In this document: in pieces, positions 1 through 9,900 of the stretch
Numbering within the stretch: the first letter of the stretch is position 1
Layout of the letters: every line of letters starts with the position of its first letter
Source of the DNA: Woeseiaceae bacterium
GTDB lineage: Bacteria; Pseudomonadota; Gammaproteobacteria; Steroidobacterales; Woeseiaceae
Reading direction: 5' to 3'
Length of the DNA stretch: 51,207 nucleotides
Assembly (NCBI GenBank): GCA_021773035.1
Contig: JAJFKU010000046.1
Location: 1 to 51,207 of the forward strand
Translations under genes and position numbers: made by a program
The notes under the pieces: model-generated
Told to the model about the DNA's origin: nothing
The model's database searches: none
What the model saw: the letters and a program-made list of their open reading frames with translations, nothing else

Positions 1-133
1 AATGGACCTCTCCAACGTTCATCAGAACAGACTCAATGCGGTTGCAAGAAGACTTAACGAACGACCGCGAGAAACGTTACAATTCTACTCACCGGCCGAG
101 AAGTTTAATGAATGTGTTGCGTCCACCGGTTGA
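1..133 (+). pseudogene. IS30-family transposase, C-terminal end (cut by window edge)
   Basis: An open frame runs in from the left edge and stops at 131-133. The last 43 codons read as the conserved tail of IS30-family transposases: a DLS start, then RLNAVARRLNERP, then a TLQF-x-SPAEKFNE-C-VASTG ending. This tail follows the DDE catalytic core, which would lie outside the window, so intactness cannot be judged. A second, separate copy of the same tail lies at 25322-25450 on the other strand. The element's right terminus should lie within a few tens of bases after the stop. Confidence 0.8.
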
Positions 134-194
134 AACCGCAGACGGAAGCAGCCCTTCGAGAGTTTAGCATGATGATTTCCTGTACTCTTGCCGC

Positions 195-590
195 ATGAAA
201 AACTGCAACTCATGCGGCAAGTGTTGTGAGACCTGGGGTGGTAGCGGTGGCTTGTCTGCTACAGCAGAAGAAATCGAGTGGTGGGAAACACACCGACCGG
301 ACATTGCTCGCTACGTCCAGGGTGAAAAGATCTGGATTAATCCGGCAAGCGGTGAATATTTTGCCCGTTGTCCCTGGCTGCGGAAGTCTCCGGACAGCAG
401 GAAATACACCTGCGATATCTATGACGTCCGTCCTGAAGACTGTCGGCACTATCCTACCAACATCGCTGAGATGGTTCGCGACGATTGTGAAATGCTTGAG
501 CAGCGTGACCTTGTCAATCTTAGTCGCGCCCAAAGACGACTGGACGCGATAATGATCGTCAGCCGACCACCCGCTGGCAGACGTCCCTGA
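195..590 (+). CDS. YkgJ-family cysteine-cluster (Zn/Fe-chelating) protein
   Basis: A 131-residue cytoplasmic protein with the YkgJ signature. The N-terminal cluster CNSCGKCC (Cys4, 7, 10 and 11) is followed by a RCPWL segment and by CDIYDVRPEDCRHYP, which supply the later cysteines. The family is described as a zinc- or iron-chelating domain, and its biochemical role is largely unknown. Length is normal. It is a single gene with no partner on its strand, 61 bases after the IS30 tail, so it may lie at the edge of an insertion. The start is the first ATG before the cysteine cluster. Family assignment is firm, function is not. Confidence 0.85.
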   Translation: MKNCNSCGKCCETWGGSGGLSATAEEIEWWETHRPDIARYVQGEKIWINPASGEYFARCPWLRKSPDSRKYTCDIYDVRPEDCRHYPTNIAEMVRDDCEMLEQRDLVNLSRAQRRLDAIMIVSRPPAGRRP

Positions 591-722
591 GCGCTTCCGA
601 ACGGCTGGGCGATCGGCAATGGTCAGTTCCGGCCAGTCGCGAGATCAGGAATCTAGCTCGGTTCGTAGATTTCGAAAAACGTTCGTACATTAGGCTTCGC
701 GTAGAGGTAGCCGCCATCAATT

Positions 723-986
723 TCACTGCTGACTGCCCTGTTTATCGACAACTGCTTTTCTGGTTTCATCACCGGGTACACTGAATAGACGCATTGCGCG
801 CGTCGCCGCTAGTTTCGTTGGGAACTCACCAAGACAATAGGAATTTCCCTTAAGAGTTACACCAAACAACGCCCAGAATTCAGCGTCTTCTTCCGACGCG
901 GCGATATCACCCGAAGTGGCGTACCAATCACCATGCGAGTGGCCACGCATCGGGTGAAGTTGAATTGACTCGATCTTCTCAGACAT
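723..986 (-). CDS. Small hypothetical protein
   Basis: An 87-residue soluble protein that I do not recognise. It has no signal peptide or membrane segment. It contains a His-rich stretch near residues 12-19 (PMRGHSHG) and an acidic EEDAEFWALFG segment near residues 32-42, and it looks like a compact alpha/beta domain. It sits alone on the minus strand, about 120 bases downstream of the DUF2269 gene end. Its residue composition is protein-like and the ATG start is plausible, but there is no functional evidence. It could still be a chance frame. Confidence 0.5.
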   Translation of the reverse strand: MSEKIESIQLHPMRGHSHGDWYATSGDIAASEEDAEFWALFGVTLKGNSYCLGEFPTKLAATRAMRLFSVPGDETRKAVVDKQGSQQ

Positions 987-1106
987 GTGCGATGTGCGTG
1001 TCGCCTTTGGGTCAGTAACAGCCTGTCGGCATTCTAGCAGCCCAGTGGCTGCATTCGGCCAACTTGAAGCAGTTCCGGTTTGCAGGTGCAGGCGGTCAGG
1101 GTTGCG

Positions 1107-1586
1107 CTATAACCCCGGCAACGCTGGCTTCAGCACCATGATTACCAACGCAGCGACAGGCGTGATCAGCGCGACCAGGCCCCACAACTCCCATCGTCTG
1201 TAATTCTCCACATAGGTTTTCCAGGCCTGGTCCGTTGTATCGGCTTTACGCGCTATGTCGAGGATCTTTCGTTGCAGAGGCGCGATACATATGCCGAAAA
1301 CGAGACCCGATATCGAAAACAGGATGATCGACCACAAAATCCAGCTTGTGCCCAAGATCGGCAGCTTCGCAATAATCGCAGCGGCGACTCCGGTTACGAG
1401 AATGCCTACCACGCCGGGACCGGTAAACCGTCGATCACTTCGAATAATGCCATCGAACGTCGCTGAAATTAGAACGAAGTCCCGGGAATTGTGTGCGTGA
1501 CGGGCCCAAAACAATCCGGTGATTATGTTTCCAAGGAAAATGACCACAGAGGCGATATGTAGTAGCTTAAGGAAGAGGTAGCTCAT
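1107..1586 (-). CDS. DUF2269-family integral membrane protein
   Basis: A predicted inner-membrane protein of 159 residues with four hydrophobic segments. The first holds the family-typical LLHIASVVIFLGNIITGLFWA. The next is a GVVGILVTGVAAAII segment after a basic loop (RSDRRFTGPG), and the last is WGLVALITPVAALVIMVL near the C-terminus. This matches DUF2269, a family of unknown function. I chose the ATG at 1586 (MSYLF) because the upstream extension to 1631 is polar and unlike the family start. No operon partner is evident. Confidence 0.75.
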   Translation of the reverse strand: MSYLFLKLLHIASVVIFLGNIITGLFWARHAHNSRDFVLISATFDGIIRSDRRFTGPGVVGILVTGVAAAIIAKLPILGTSWILWSIILFSISGLVFGICIAPLQRKILDIARKADTTDQAWKTYVENYRRWELWGLVALITPVAALVIMVLKPALPGL

Positions 1587-1676
1587 CACTCTGACTCGGT
1601 AGTGATTGCTTTGAGCATTCGAGGGTAGCACATGTTGACCGGACAGCGACTTGATGTCACAGCCAAAAGCGGACGT

Positions 1677-2117
1677 TCAAGTTATCGTGACAAACAGACC
1701 TTGATCCTGCTTTTGTACATTCTTCGCCAGATCAAAAAAACTGAGCAATTGTGCCTCGATGAACTCGCTTGTTGCAGCGCCCCCTTCTGCAAAGTAAACA
1801 TCGTTTGCTTGCAGCATATTCCAGTCGAGCTTCTTCACTACCTCGGAAATCGACAAAGAACACAATGTGTCTGCTACATTCGAGATAGCCTCTGGCGAGT
1901 GGACTTCGGCCGTTTCACTGATAATGTCCAGCGAATAACCGCCCTCTAGAAAATTGAGATCGGTCTTTCCAGTCGTAATGTAGTGGATAACGTTCCAAGC
2001 TTTGTCTATGTCTAGAGACTCATCAAAATCGTCAGCGTGGAACGTATCCATATCGCCGTCGACGGCCGCTGAATAAGCCTTTCGAGAAATGGGATACAGG
2101 GTAGCTCTCAAACTCAT
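1677..2117 (-). CDS. DUF1877 (YfbM-like) family protein
   Basis: A soluble protein of 146 residues related to E. coli YfbM. Shared traits are the central LDIDKAWNVIHYITTG block, matching YfbM's LDIDKRWDFLHFGLTG, and the hydrophobic C-terminal strand (LFVTIT). Function is unknown across the family. The ATG at 2117 is preferred: a purine-rich GAGAG sits at good spacing upstream, whereas the longer frame would need a TTG at 2138. The IS110 remnant ends only some tens of bases upstream, so the native promoter may have been displaced. Confidence 0.75.
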   Translation of the reverse strand: MSLRATLYPISRKAYSAAVDGDMDTFHADDFDESLDIDKAWNVIHYITTGKTDLNFLEGGYSLDIISETAEVHSPEAISNVADTLCSLSISEVVKKLDWNMLQANDVYFAEGGAATSEFIEAQLLSFFDLAKNVQKQDQGLFVTIT

Positions 2118-2154
2118 AAACAAAAATCTCTCAGACAATGACCGTCTGCTTTGT

Positions 2155-3090
2155 ATATGGACTCCTCCAGTCTAGCAAACAGTTTCTTTGATCAGAGTTA
2201 AGACGCGTTTGTATATTCGGCCTTTGGTTGGAGACGCTATCTCCTGGCCCTCTATGTATGCGCACTCCGGTTCCTCTAAGGGTCAGTGGGCTCCAGGGCC
2301 TCAAAGCAGTGTAGGTTTGACCGGAGCAGATATCGTTATCTGATACAGGTTTCTGTTTGCAGGACGTTTTGAGCAGCCATCTCCAGTTGCAGTCGACGTT
2401 GATAATCTGTTCCCTGGGTCGCCATCGCCCAGGCCGTTCGTACGTTCTTGTTCGCGAGCGCCACCGCAGCGCGGTTCGGTCCCGCTCGTTCAATTAAATC
2501 CTTTAGCCAGCGATCTTTCAAGGATCGCGGCTCCTTCATTCTATACACATAGGCTCGTGCACCCTGGATCAGTATCGACCGCAAGCGGTGGTTGCCGACC
2601 TTTTTACTGATGCCGACAATGTTGGTCTTGCCGCCGCTACTGTACTGCCGTGGCGTCAGACCCAGGTAGGCAGAGAACTCACGGCTCTTGCTGAAGGCCT
2701 TGCCGGATCCCATCACGGCGTACAACGACAATGCGCCGATCGGTCCGATACCTTCGATAGCGGTGAGTCGCTTACAGACAGGATGTTGCTTCACCAGTTG
2801 GCCGACCTCTTTGGTCATCGCCTCGATGTCTTCGCGGAGCTCGACGAGGCGAGTGTGCATGCGATGCAACGTCGGCCGGTACAAGTCTGGCAGTTCGTTG
2901 TCGCCATCCTCCAGGATCTCCGGCAGCGCCTTCATCAGCGAAGCGAAGCCCTGTGGGATCGCAACACCGAACTCGAGCAAGATGCCACGCAAGTGGTTCG
3001 GCAGTGCTGTGCACTCGCCGATCAGCAGCTCTCTCGAGCGCTGGATCGCTTGCAGTCCTTGCTGCTCAACCGTCTTCATTACTATCGAAA
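2155..3090 (-). mobile_element. IS110-family (IS1111-like) element, 5'-truncated remnant
   Basis: This covers the C-terminal part of an IS110-type transposase plus the roughly 180-base non-coding end after its stop. That end finishes in a TGGAGGAGTCCATAT-like stretch (minus strand), similar to right ends I recall for IS1111-group elements. The N-terminal DEDD catalytic half is absent, so the element is dead. In the IS1111 group the bridge RNA is encoded in the non-coding end downstream of the transposase, so 2160-2335 could hold a bridge-RNA relic; this is not demonstrated. Boundaries are approximate. Confidence 0.6.
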
Positions 3091-3334
3091 ATCGTAAGAG
3101 GCTGTATTGGGTCACCTCGAGCCCTTGAGTATACAACCTGGGCGGCTGATTACGGCCCCAAGCGGACTCCAGGGAGTGGTTTTCAGTTACTTCGAAACTG
3201 CCGTCACAGTTACAGTCGACGAACCTTCCCAATCCACAGGCAAAATCTGGAAGCTGAATAACCTGAACGGAATAGGTTAAAAAAAACGCCGCGAGGGCCG
3301 ACACAATTGAAACGTGGTGGATTCCAATTCTCAT
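2336..3334 (-). pseudogene. Chimeric ORF: secreted-protein N-terminus fused to truncated IS110 transposase
   Basis: A single open frame of 332 codons joins two unrelated parts. Residues 1 to about 83 form a signal-peptide-like start (VSALAAFFLTYSVQVIQLP) followed by a short Cys-bearing segment (GLGRFVDCNCDGSFEV). From about residue 86 onward the protein is the transposase_20-type C-terminal half of an IS110/IS1111 transposase, with LTAIEGIGPIGALSLYA, YLGLTPRQYSSGGK and NKNVRTAWAMA blocks. The transposase catalytic DEDD domain is missing. The fusion is most simply an insertion/deletion scar: IS110 sits inside a gene whose start survives. The host gene family is not recognised. Confidence 0.7.
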
Positions 3335-3410
3335 GTTGGCGCGTCTTTAACGACGGTCGTTCGCGCGCGGCAAATTTAGGTCAGAACCGGCCTCTGGCTT
3401 CTCCTGATGG

Positions 3411-4409
3411 CTACTTCGGTTCGTCGCTATTTGATTGAGGCTCGAGCCCGTTTAGCCGTCTCACAAACTGCCATGCAAAGTGCGGCCGAAGTTTGCTGAT
3501 TCGATCCCACAGCACCTCGTAGGGATGCCCGCTGTCATTCGGCGGTGCCGCTGCGAGTTCGGGTGACTGGAACAACTCTGTATAGAGCGTATTGCAAGAA
3601 ATCTCGCGTATTGGATTTAGGTCATCGCCTGTCGGTACGTAGTTTGTCCAATTGAACGGCTTATACCTGTCCCCTGATTTCGTGACCTTGCTAAGACCCA
3701 TCTCCGTCGAAATCCAGAGGGCATCCGAGTGGACCACCATGCCAGAGACCATAAACCCGCAAGCTTCCATTGGCCGATCTGCGTACAAAGTATCGTTCGC
3801 AAAATAGGCGGCCAAAGTGCCGACGGCGACGCCTTCGCCGCATTCGCCGAAATACTCGGTTCCAATCCACAGTCGATTTCCGAAGTATTCCAGGTGACTG
3901 ACCGACGAGTCGGCGAGAGGACCTGGCCTGTAGTATCTCGTGGCACCCGTCGTTGTATTCTGCTCGACAATGCCGCCGACCCCCCAAGAGCCCTCACCGC
4001 TGTAGAACGATATTCCACCCCAGCGCTTCCCGGGTCCGTCAACGCAAACACTGACATACTGCTCAAAGCCGGATTCCGGTTCCCAGATATCATTGAACCG
4101 ATTTTGCAATCCAACGTCCGGCGGTGGGTTCATACACGACTGCGTGTTGCCTCCTGGCAGTTCGGCGTTTTCTCGAACTTCCCAATCGCCGTTCTCATCC
4201 AACGCAATGACGTTTGCGATGGTGGTCCCGGATTCGGGATATCCTCGGTATGGCCCAACATAGGTCGTCAGCTGACCGTCAACGACATCGAGCGCCAAAA
4301 CACCCGGCAACAAAGAACTGTCAATGCCGCACGTCCACCCTGCAGAAACTGTGTTTGAAACAGAAAGCGCAGCGTATGCGCCAACAAGCAACAACTTTTT
4401 GAGCATCAT
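3411..4409 (-). CDS. Secreted propeller-like protein, function unknown
   Basis: A predicted exported protein of 332 residues. It begins with a signal peptide (MMLKKLLLVGAYAALSVSNTVSAG, cleavage likely after SAG). The mature part has repeated strand patterns such as NRLWIGTEYFGECG and ALWISTEMGLSKV, typical of beta-propeller blades like those of periplasmic sensor propellers, plus several cysteines that could form disulfides. The start at 4409 is chosen because the longer frame adds 21 polar residues ahead of an obvious signal peptide. It lies between the chimeric IS110 ORF and the LysR gene on the same strand. No catalytic motif is visible. Confidence 0.65.
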   Translation of the reverse strand: MMLKKLLLVGAYAALSVSNTVSAGWTCGIDSSLLPGVLALDVVDGQLTTYVGPYRGYPESGTTIANVIALDENGDWEVRENAELPGGNTQSCMNPPPDVGLQNRFNDIWEPESGFEQYVSVCVDGPGKRWGGISFYSGEGSWGVGGIVEQNTTTGATRYYRPGPLADSSVSHLEYFGNRLWIGTEYFGECGEGVAVGTLAAYFANDTLYADRPMEACGFMVSGMVVHSDALWISTEMGLSKVTKSGDRYKPFNWTNYVPTGDDLNPIREISCNTLYTELFQSPELAAAPPNDSGHPYEVLWDRISKLRPHFAWQFVRRLNGLEPQSNSDEPK

Positions 4410-4416
4410 TGAATGA

Positions 4417-5340
4417 TTATAGCCGATCGACACATCCGGGCGCGCTACGCAACCTCCCCACCAGGAAATCAACCGCCACCTTCACTTTAGGCACACCATA
4501 GCGCTGCTTTTGGTACAACAAATAGATGCCCAAGTCGGTGCCCTGCGTTACACGTAAGGGCGTATCAAAGAGTAGTTCTATTAGCTGCCCACCGTTAAGT
4601 TCGCCTTCCAAAAACCAGCGCGGTGCCATCATAATGCCCCGCCCCGCCAGGGCATGACCCGCAAGCCACTTGCCATCGTTAGACACGGCCACCTTATTAC
4701 CCGACACATCGTGCCACTGCCCATCAATCTCACACAGCCAGGGTGATGGCCCCACCGGCGTGCGATAAAACAATCCACGATGATCTTTCAGTTCCAGTGC
4801 ATTGGCCGGCGTACCCATTTCATCAAGATACACCTGTGACGCCACAGGTATGAACTCGTTCTCCATTAGCCGTATCGCCTGAACACGCTCATTGGGGGCA
4901 TAGCCGCCACGAATAGCGATATCGACTTCATCGCGGCCCAAATTGGTCACCGTATCACTCAGGCTAATGTCCAGAATGATGTCTGGATAGAGCTGCTCAA
5001 ACTGATCCAGTAACGGCAGCAGAAGCCGCTCACCAAAACCAACCAAAGCGCTAATGCGTAATTGCCCCATGGGTCTGGCCTGGTAGCTGCGCACAGTTTC
5101 ATCGCTCTGCTCCAACTGATGCAGAACATCTTGCACCTGCCGGTGATACGACTCGCCAACCTCCGTTAGCTGCACCGACCTTGTGCTGCGCTTAAGCAGA
5201 GTGGCACCCAGGCTGTTTTCCAGGTCGGCGATGCGCCGTGACAGAGATGACGGTGGTACTGAAAACACTTCTGCCGCGCGGGTAAAGCTGCCTGTTTCGG
5301 CCACCTTACTGAAATACCGCAGCGCTCTTAGCTGATCCAT
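4417..5340 (-). CDS. LysR-family transcriptional regulator
   Basis: A DNA-binding regulator of 307 residues, normal for the family. Residues 1-60 form the winged helix-turn-helix (ALRYFSKVAETGSFTRAAEV, then PPSSLSRRIADLENSLGATLL). The rest is the periplasmic-binding-like effector domain (MGQLRISALVGFGERLLLP; VDIAIRGG). It is divergent from the oxidoreductase at 5516, the classic LysR-target arrangement, and a perfect inverted repeat lies between them. The ATG at 5340 follows a GGGGG tract and gives the canonical MDQLRAL start; the longer frame to 5382 adds unrelated residues and would run into the operator. It probably controls the divergent gene and itself. Confidence 0.92.
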   Translation of the reverse strand: MDQLRALRYFSKVAETGSFTRAAEVFSVPPSSLSRRIADLENSLGATLLKRSTRSVQLTEVGESYHRQVQDVLHQLEQSDETVRSYQARPMGQLRISALVGFGERLLLPLLDQFEQLYPDIILDISLSDTVTNLGRDEVDIAIRGGYAPNERVQAIRLMENEFIPVASQVYLDEMGTPANALELKDHRGLFYRTPVGPSPWLCEIDGQWHDVSGNKVAVSNDGKWLAGHALAGRGIMMAPRWFLEGELNGGQLIELLFDTPLRVTQGTDLGIYLLYQKQRYGVPKVKVAVDFLVGRLRSAPGCVDRL

Positions 5341-5369
5341 CGTAACCCCCAATATGCTAGCCGAAGACC

Positions 5370-5396
5370 TTATTATTGTCATTTAGACAATAATAA
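5370..5396. promoter_or_regulatory. Perfect 11-bp inverted repeat, probable LysR operator
   Basis: TTATTATTGTC (5370-5380) and GACAATAATAA (5386-5396) are exact reverse complements separated by ATTTA. The site lies 30 bases upstream of the LysR start and 120 bases upstream of the oxidoreductase start. It contains the T-N11-A type geometry expected of LysR-type binding sites. A related partial motif (ACTAATAATAATG) follows at about 5430. Assignment as operator is inferred from position and symmetry. Confidence 0.6.
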
Positions 5397-5515
5397 AACC
5401 CCAATCTGGGTATTTATCTTAGCAAAAATACTAATAATAATGCCTGCACTACACCAATGAACCTCTTTTAAACCGATGGCCGCTAAGAGCGCCCTCGCCT
5501 CACCGGAAAAAAATC

Positions 5516-6514
5516 ATGAGCAATTACACCAGCATTAAGCTTGCCGCACGCCCCGCTCCCGGCCCCATCACCGCAGATAGTTTCGACGTCGTACAAAATG
5601 AGATACCGACACCCGGGCAAGGCCAGCTGTTGATCAAACAAACGCATATGTCGCTCGACCCTGCGATGATCGGCTGGATGCAGCCAGACCCCGAAAGCTA
5701 CATTCCGCCTGTTGGCATCGGTGAAGTGATGCGCTCGTCAGGCGTGGGGACCGTGGTAGAGAGCAAGCACCCCGGCTTTGCCAAAGGTGACCGCGTTGGA
5801 GGGCTTATGGGTTGGACTGAATACCTCGTTAGCAATGGCGACGGTCTCAACAAACTACCAGCCGAGTTAGACCCGGAAACGGTGTTAGCCGTATTCGCAC
5901 TGCCTGGCCTGACCGCCACCCAGGGCCTGTTCGGATTTGGCGACCCGAAAGAAGGGGAAACCATTGTGGTAAGTGGGGCGGCGGGTTCGGTTGGCTCCAT
6001 AGTGGGTCAACTGGCAAAAGCCGAAGGTCTCAACGTTATCGGCGTAGCAGGCGACGACGAAAAGTGCGCATGGATTCGTGACGAACTGGGCTTTGATGGC
6101 GCGATAAATTATAAGAGCGACGACATTGCCGCTCGACTCGCTGAACTGGCACCAAGCGGTGTAGACATCTATTTTGAAAACACCGGTGGCCCAATTCAGC
6201 ATCATGTATTCGACCGCATGAATGCCCACGGACGAATTATCGTCTGTGGCATGATCGCCGATTACGGTACCGACAAACCATCTGCTGGGCCAAACTGGAT
6301 ACCTTTGATTAAGAAACGTATCACTATTCGAGGCTTCGCCATGCCAGACCATTTGTCCGACGCGCAGGGACTAAGCGAAAAACTAACCCCTTATGTTATG
6401 GGCGGCAAGATCAAGTTTCGTACCCATATTTTAGAAGGCCTGGAATCATCAATTGACGGTTTGAACTTGTTTTTCACGGGCGGGAATCGAGGCAAACTAA
6501 TCGTAAAATTATGA
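5516..6514 (+). CDS. NADP-dependent medium-chain oxidoreductase (enone/alkenal reductase type)
   Basis: A protein of 332 residues in the zinc-independent medium-chain dehydrogenase/reductase superfamily, closest to the CurA/prostaglandin-reductase group. Members reduce the C=C bond of alpha,beta-unsaturated ketones or aldehydes with NADPH. Visible features are the N-terminal GroES-like domain (MSLDPAMIGWM; GIGEVMRSSGVGTVV), the dinucleotide-binding motif GAAGSVGS (residues 154-161), and a C-terminal GKLIVKL ending. The catalytic-zinc cysteines are absent, as expected. It is divergent from the LysR gene and probably induced by its effector. A role in detoxifying reactive carbonyls is likely but the substrate is unknown. 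Confidence 0.9.
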   Translation: MSNYTSIKLAARPAPGPITADSFDVVQNEIPTPGQGQLLIKQTHMSLDPAMIGWMQPDPESYIPPVGIGEVMRSSGVGTVVESKHPGFAKGDRVGGLMGWTEYLVSNGDGLNKLPAELDPETVLAVFALPGLTATQGLFGFGDPKEGETIVVSGAAGSVGSIVGQLAKAEGLNVIGVAGDDEKCAWIRDELGFDGAINYKSDDIAARLAELAPSGVDIYFENTGGPIQHHVFDRMNAHGRIIVCGMIADYGTDKPSAGPNWIPLIKKRITIRGFAMPDHLSDAQGLSEKLTPYVMGGKIKFRTHILEGLESSIDGLNLFFTGGNRGKLIVKL

Positions 6515-6558
6515 GCCACCACGTGCGGCAAATCGTCCTGAATCAAAAGGAAGAAAAA

Positions 6559-6777
6559 ATGAAGCTACTCTGCCAGATCTTCGCCTTCACCATTCTTGCG
6601 TCATGCTCGGATGAAAGCGGCTCTAACCTGTCAGAGCGAGAATGTTCTGCCCTGGGAGGCAAGTTGGTTAGTGGCGAATGCACAACTGGAGAGTTGCCAG
6701 CTGAAGAAATGAAAAAGATCTGTGAAGCAAGGGGCGAAGAGTACCTGCCTGAACACAATGCTTGTCTCATGAAATGA
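6559..6777 (+). CDS. Small predicted lipoprotein
   Basis: A polypeptide of 72 residues with a short lipoprotein signal (MKLLCQIFAFTILASC; lipobox LASC, lipidated Cys at residue 16). A Ser/Asp-rich region follows, then four more cysteines (ECSALGG, ECTTG, ICEARG and NACLMK) that could pair as disulfides. The ATG at 6559 has an AAGGAAG ribosome site at good spacing; the longer frame from 6511 overlaps the oxidoreductase stop and lacks one. It may be co-transcribed with the oxidoreductase, 44 bases upstream. Function is unknown. Confidence 0.65.
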   Translation: MKLLCQIFAFTILASCSDESGSNLSERECSALGGKLVSGECTTGELPAEEMKKICEARGEEYLPEHNACLMK

Positions 6778-6901
6778 CAGTATCGAGCCGGTTGGTCCGA
6801 TGACGATGAGTTCTACGCGCGTATGCCTTTGTCTGGCGACCCAGTCTTTATCGGCAGGAGCTAAAGGGGGGGGGTGAATCGGCCGATGGCAGTCGATCCA
6901 T

Positions 6902-9900
6902 CTAAGTCGTTTGATTACTCGTGGCTTTGCCTCTTCTCAGATACGGCGCTCCGCTTTTTCCGAGCAGCTTTGTTGCTTCATCGAGCAAATCCCTGTCCAA
7001 CTTCGTCGCCCGATGTGACAACGGATCGAGGTGCAACCCGGATGCAGCGGCACTAACACGCTCAAGGTCGGCCTGACTGTACTTCGCCACGATGAAATAG
7101 GCCCAAGAGTACATTGGCAGAACGATCGTATGCCGACGGCTCAGATCCAGCGCGAACTCTCGATACACATCTTCCCCGGTTTGCTCGAAGAGCCGATCAG
7201 CAAAGTCTACGACCTGGTACATGGGATAGACGGACCGGTTCTCAAGGTACGGGCGATTATTCAAGGCCTTTCGTAAACTGCGCATCGCCGCTTCGTGGTC
7301 ACCCGAGAACGCGGCGAGTACTGCATAGGCCAGGTCTTCATCGAAACGATAACCAAGATTCGATGGTCCGAAGGACTCGTTTAGAAGCAATTCATCGAAC
7401 TGCGCTTCGCGCGCTTCGAGCGCAGCGTAAAGGTATTCTTCCCGACCCAGGGCTGCCGCGCTGAACGCATAATATGGCAGGTACTCGTCAAGGTAATAGT
7501 AGTAGGCCGTTTCGTTAAACTTTTCGTAGGCCTGTGCGTAGTCCTCTCCCAGGAATGCAGACATCGCCCCGGCCAGCATCGTGTAGCGGTGATCAACCTC
7601 CTGATCGTCCTCTGCATGGCGAAGTACCTGTGGAGTCGGCACCAGCGGGTCATGCCCGAATTCCCATCGAGTGTCTCTGACGATGGCCGACTCGACCGGC
7701 TCACTAAGCCCGTTCTCGGGTGTGGGCGACGTCGTTCGATGCCGGTAGCGCGGTAGCGGTCGCGAGTACGCACTGGATACGACAGCCGAGAAATCCGGCC
7801 CGGGAATCCGATCCATAGTCCCGGCCAGCAACAGATAGCGCGGTCCCAGGCTAACTGTTTCTTTCCATCTCTCGCCCGCACGTGCTTCCGCCGCCCGCCT
7901 GGAGTCGGAAGACTGAACCCACTCAGCGATCTCTTCGATGGTCGCAGATTCCATTCGATGCCCTACCAGGGCACCGGACCACATCTCCGCATTCTGCTCC
8001 CTCGCCTCGAACTGCTCCAGAGTATTCCAGGCCAGTTCCGATTCACCAAGAAGGTGCAGGAGCTGCAGAAAATCCCTGAGCCCGTGCTTGCTGTCATAGC
8101 GGCGAACACGATTTGCCGACCAACTCGCCGCAGACTCGAGATCGCCGTCGATCAAAGCAACCCGGGCAGATGAGGTCATGTTGGACGCCGAGCCGGTGCC
8201 GCCGTTTGCAGCGAGCTCGAGCAACGGCAACGCCAGTTCGTACTGGCCTATCCAGAACAGCATCGCTCCAGCAGTGTCGGCATGCCCTATCTCAGCCAGC
8301 GACTCCGCTGCGTTGTTCGCCTGGAAGTTGGGGTGGGACAGCCAGGCCTCCTGCGCTTTCTTGTACTCGCCGCGTCGTTTGTAGATTCTACCCAGCGCGT
8401 AGTAGAGAGATAAATCTGTGCTGCCCGCCTCGATCCTGGCTTTCAGCGCCCGAATTTCAGCGCCTTTATCGTCTGGCGCCCGCGCGAGTTCAATCGCGTA
8501 CTTGGTTCGTGTCGGGTGTCCCACAAAACGATCAGCGTATTGTGCCAGCAGTTCCGAGCGAACGAGTTCAGGGTCGTCGGACGCTTCAGCGGCTTCGGCG
8601 ATTTTCCACTTCAGACACGAGAACGCCGTCCACCTGTAGTCAATACAGGCTTGAATCGCACCGTCTTTCGCCTCTTTAGCGGGGAAGGAGTCATACCAGT
8701 CCGAACTCCTGGGCCATTCAAAATACCGTCTCGAATAGTGTGAAAACTCGCTGCTCACAGGAATCCCGCCGGCCGGTACGCGAAACTGCGCGTAGCCGCG
8801 AGCAACCTCGATAGCATCCGTCGTAAGACGACCTGTCCACGCAAATCCGTTTGCGCGCGCTTCTCTCGAAGCCGTCAGGAGGTTATTCCTCTCCGGACCA
8901 ACGCTGTCCTTCGCCATTGTCTGCAACACGCGCCCTCTGAGCAGCGATACAGCCGGGTGGCCGGCATAGAACGGTTCAAACCGATCGAGCTCCTCGAGAG
9001 CCGCCTCGGGAATCACCCTCGTTACCAGGTCCTCTTCCACTTCACGAAGGTGGTTCGCGATGGTTATGGTCTTCGCCAACTCGAGGATGTCGACAGTCGC
9101 AATTATTGAGGCAGCGCCTGCACCGGATCTCCGGTCTTTTACAATTTGTGACTCAAGCGCTTCTATGTGCTTCCACAGCAACCTCGTCAAATCGATTTCG
9201 TCGGGCAGGTCGCCGACGACGGCTTGCGCCTCAACGTAAGCTTCAAGCGAAACTCCATCTATCGGCACGAGGTTATCGAGCGCATATTTTGGCACCGCGG
9301 CGGAATAGTTGGCCCAGTCTTCGTAGTCGCGCAAGGAGCGATACAGCAGCGGCGCCCAGGTGGGGTGGGCCTCGACGAAACTCTCAAGAAGATCGGGATC
9401 GTCCTCTGCTCCGTACACACGCCCAATTTTTTGCAGGTCTCTCACCGCCATAAAACGAAGAACTGACGTCTCATCGTCTTCGAAATAGGACTGCAGCGCA
9501 GGAAGATCACCGTTCAGTGCAGCCAGCAATGCCACCTCGTGGCGATTAGTTGCTTGACCGAGCACAGCGACCGCGGCCGGCCGCCGGTCCAGGTAGGCGT
9601 AAGCGCGCGCTTTGAAATATCGACTGAAAGGTACATCAGCCGGCACTTTTTCTAGTTCGACCAACGATCTTTCGAACAGGTGGTCCCTTGTCTCATTGAA
9701 AGAACCACGCGGATGCAGCATACCGAGGAGTTGCAGGTAGGCTGCGGCGTGCAGCGGCGACTCACCCGATTTCTCGACCAGGCCCTGCAAGGTCTCTGGA
9801 AATACGAACTCGTTTTCGCCGAACACAGGACGCTCGCCGGGAATCTCCAGCCGCCGGTCCGTGGCGAACTCTGCAACGTCCTGAACGATCTCCATGAAAG

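Noticed and set aside
3729..4358. 209-codon plus-strand open frame
   Set aside because: It lies entirely opposite the secreted propeller-like gene, has an unbalanced composition and no recognisable motif; treated as a shadow frame.
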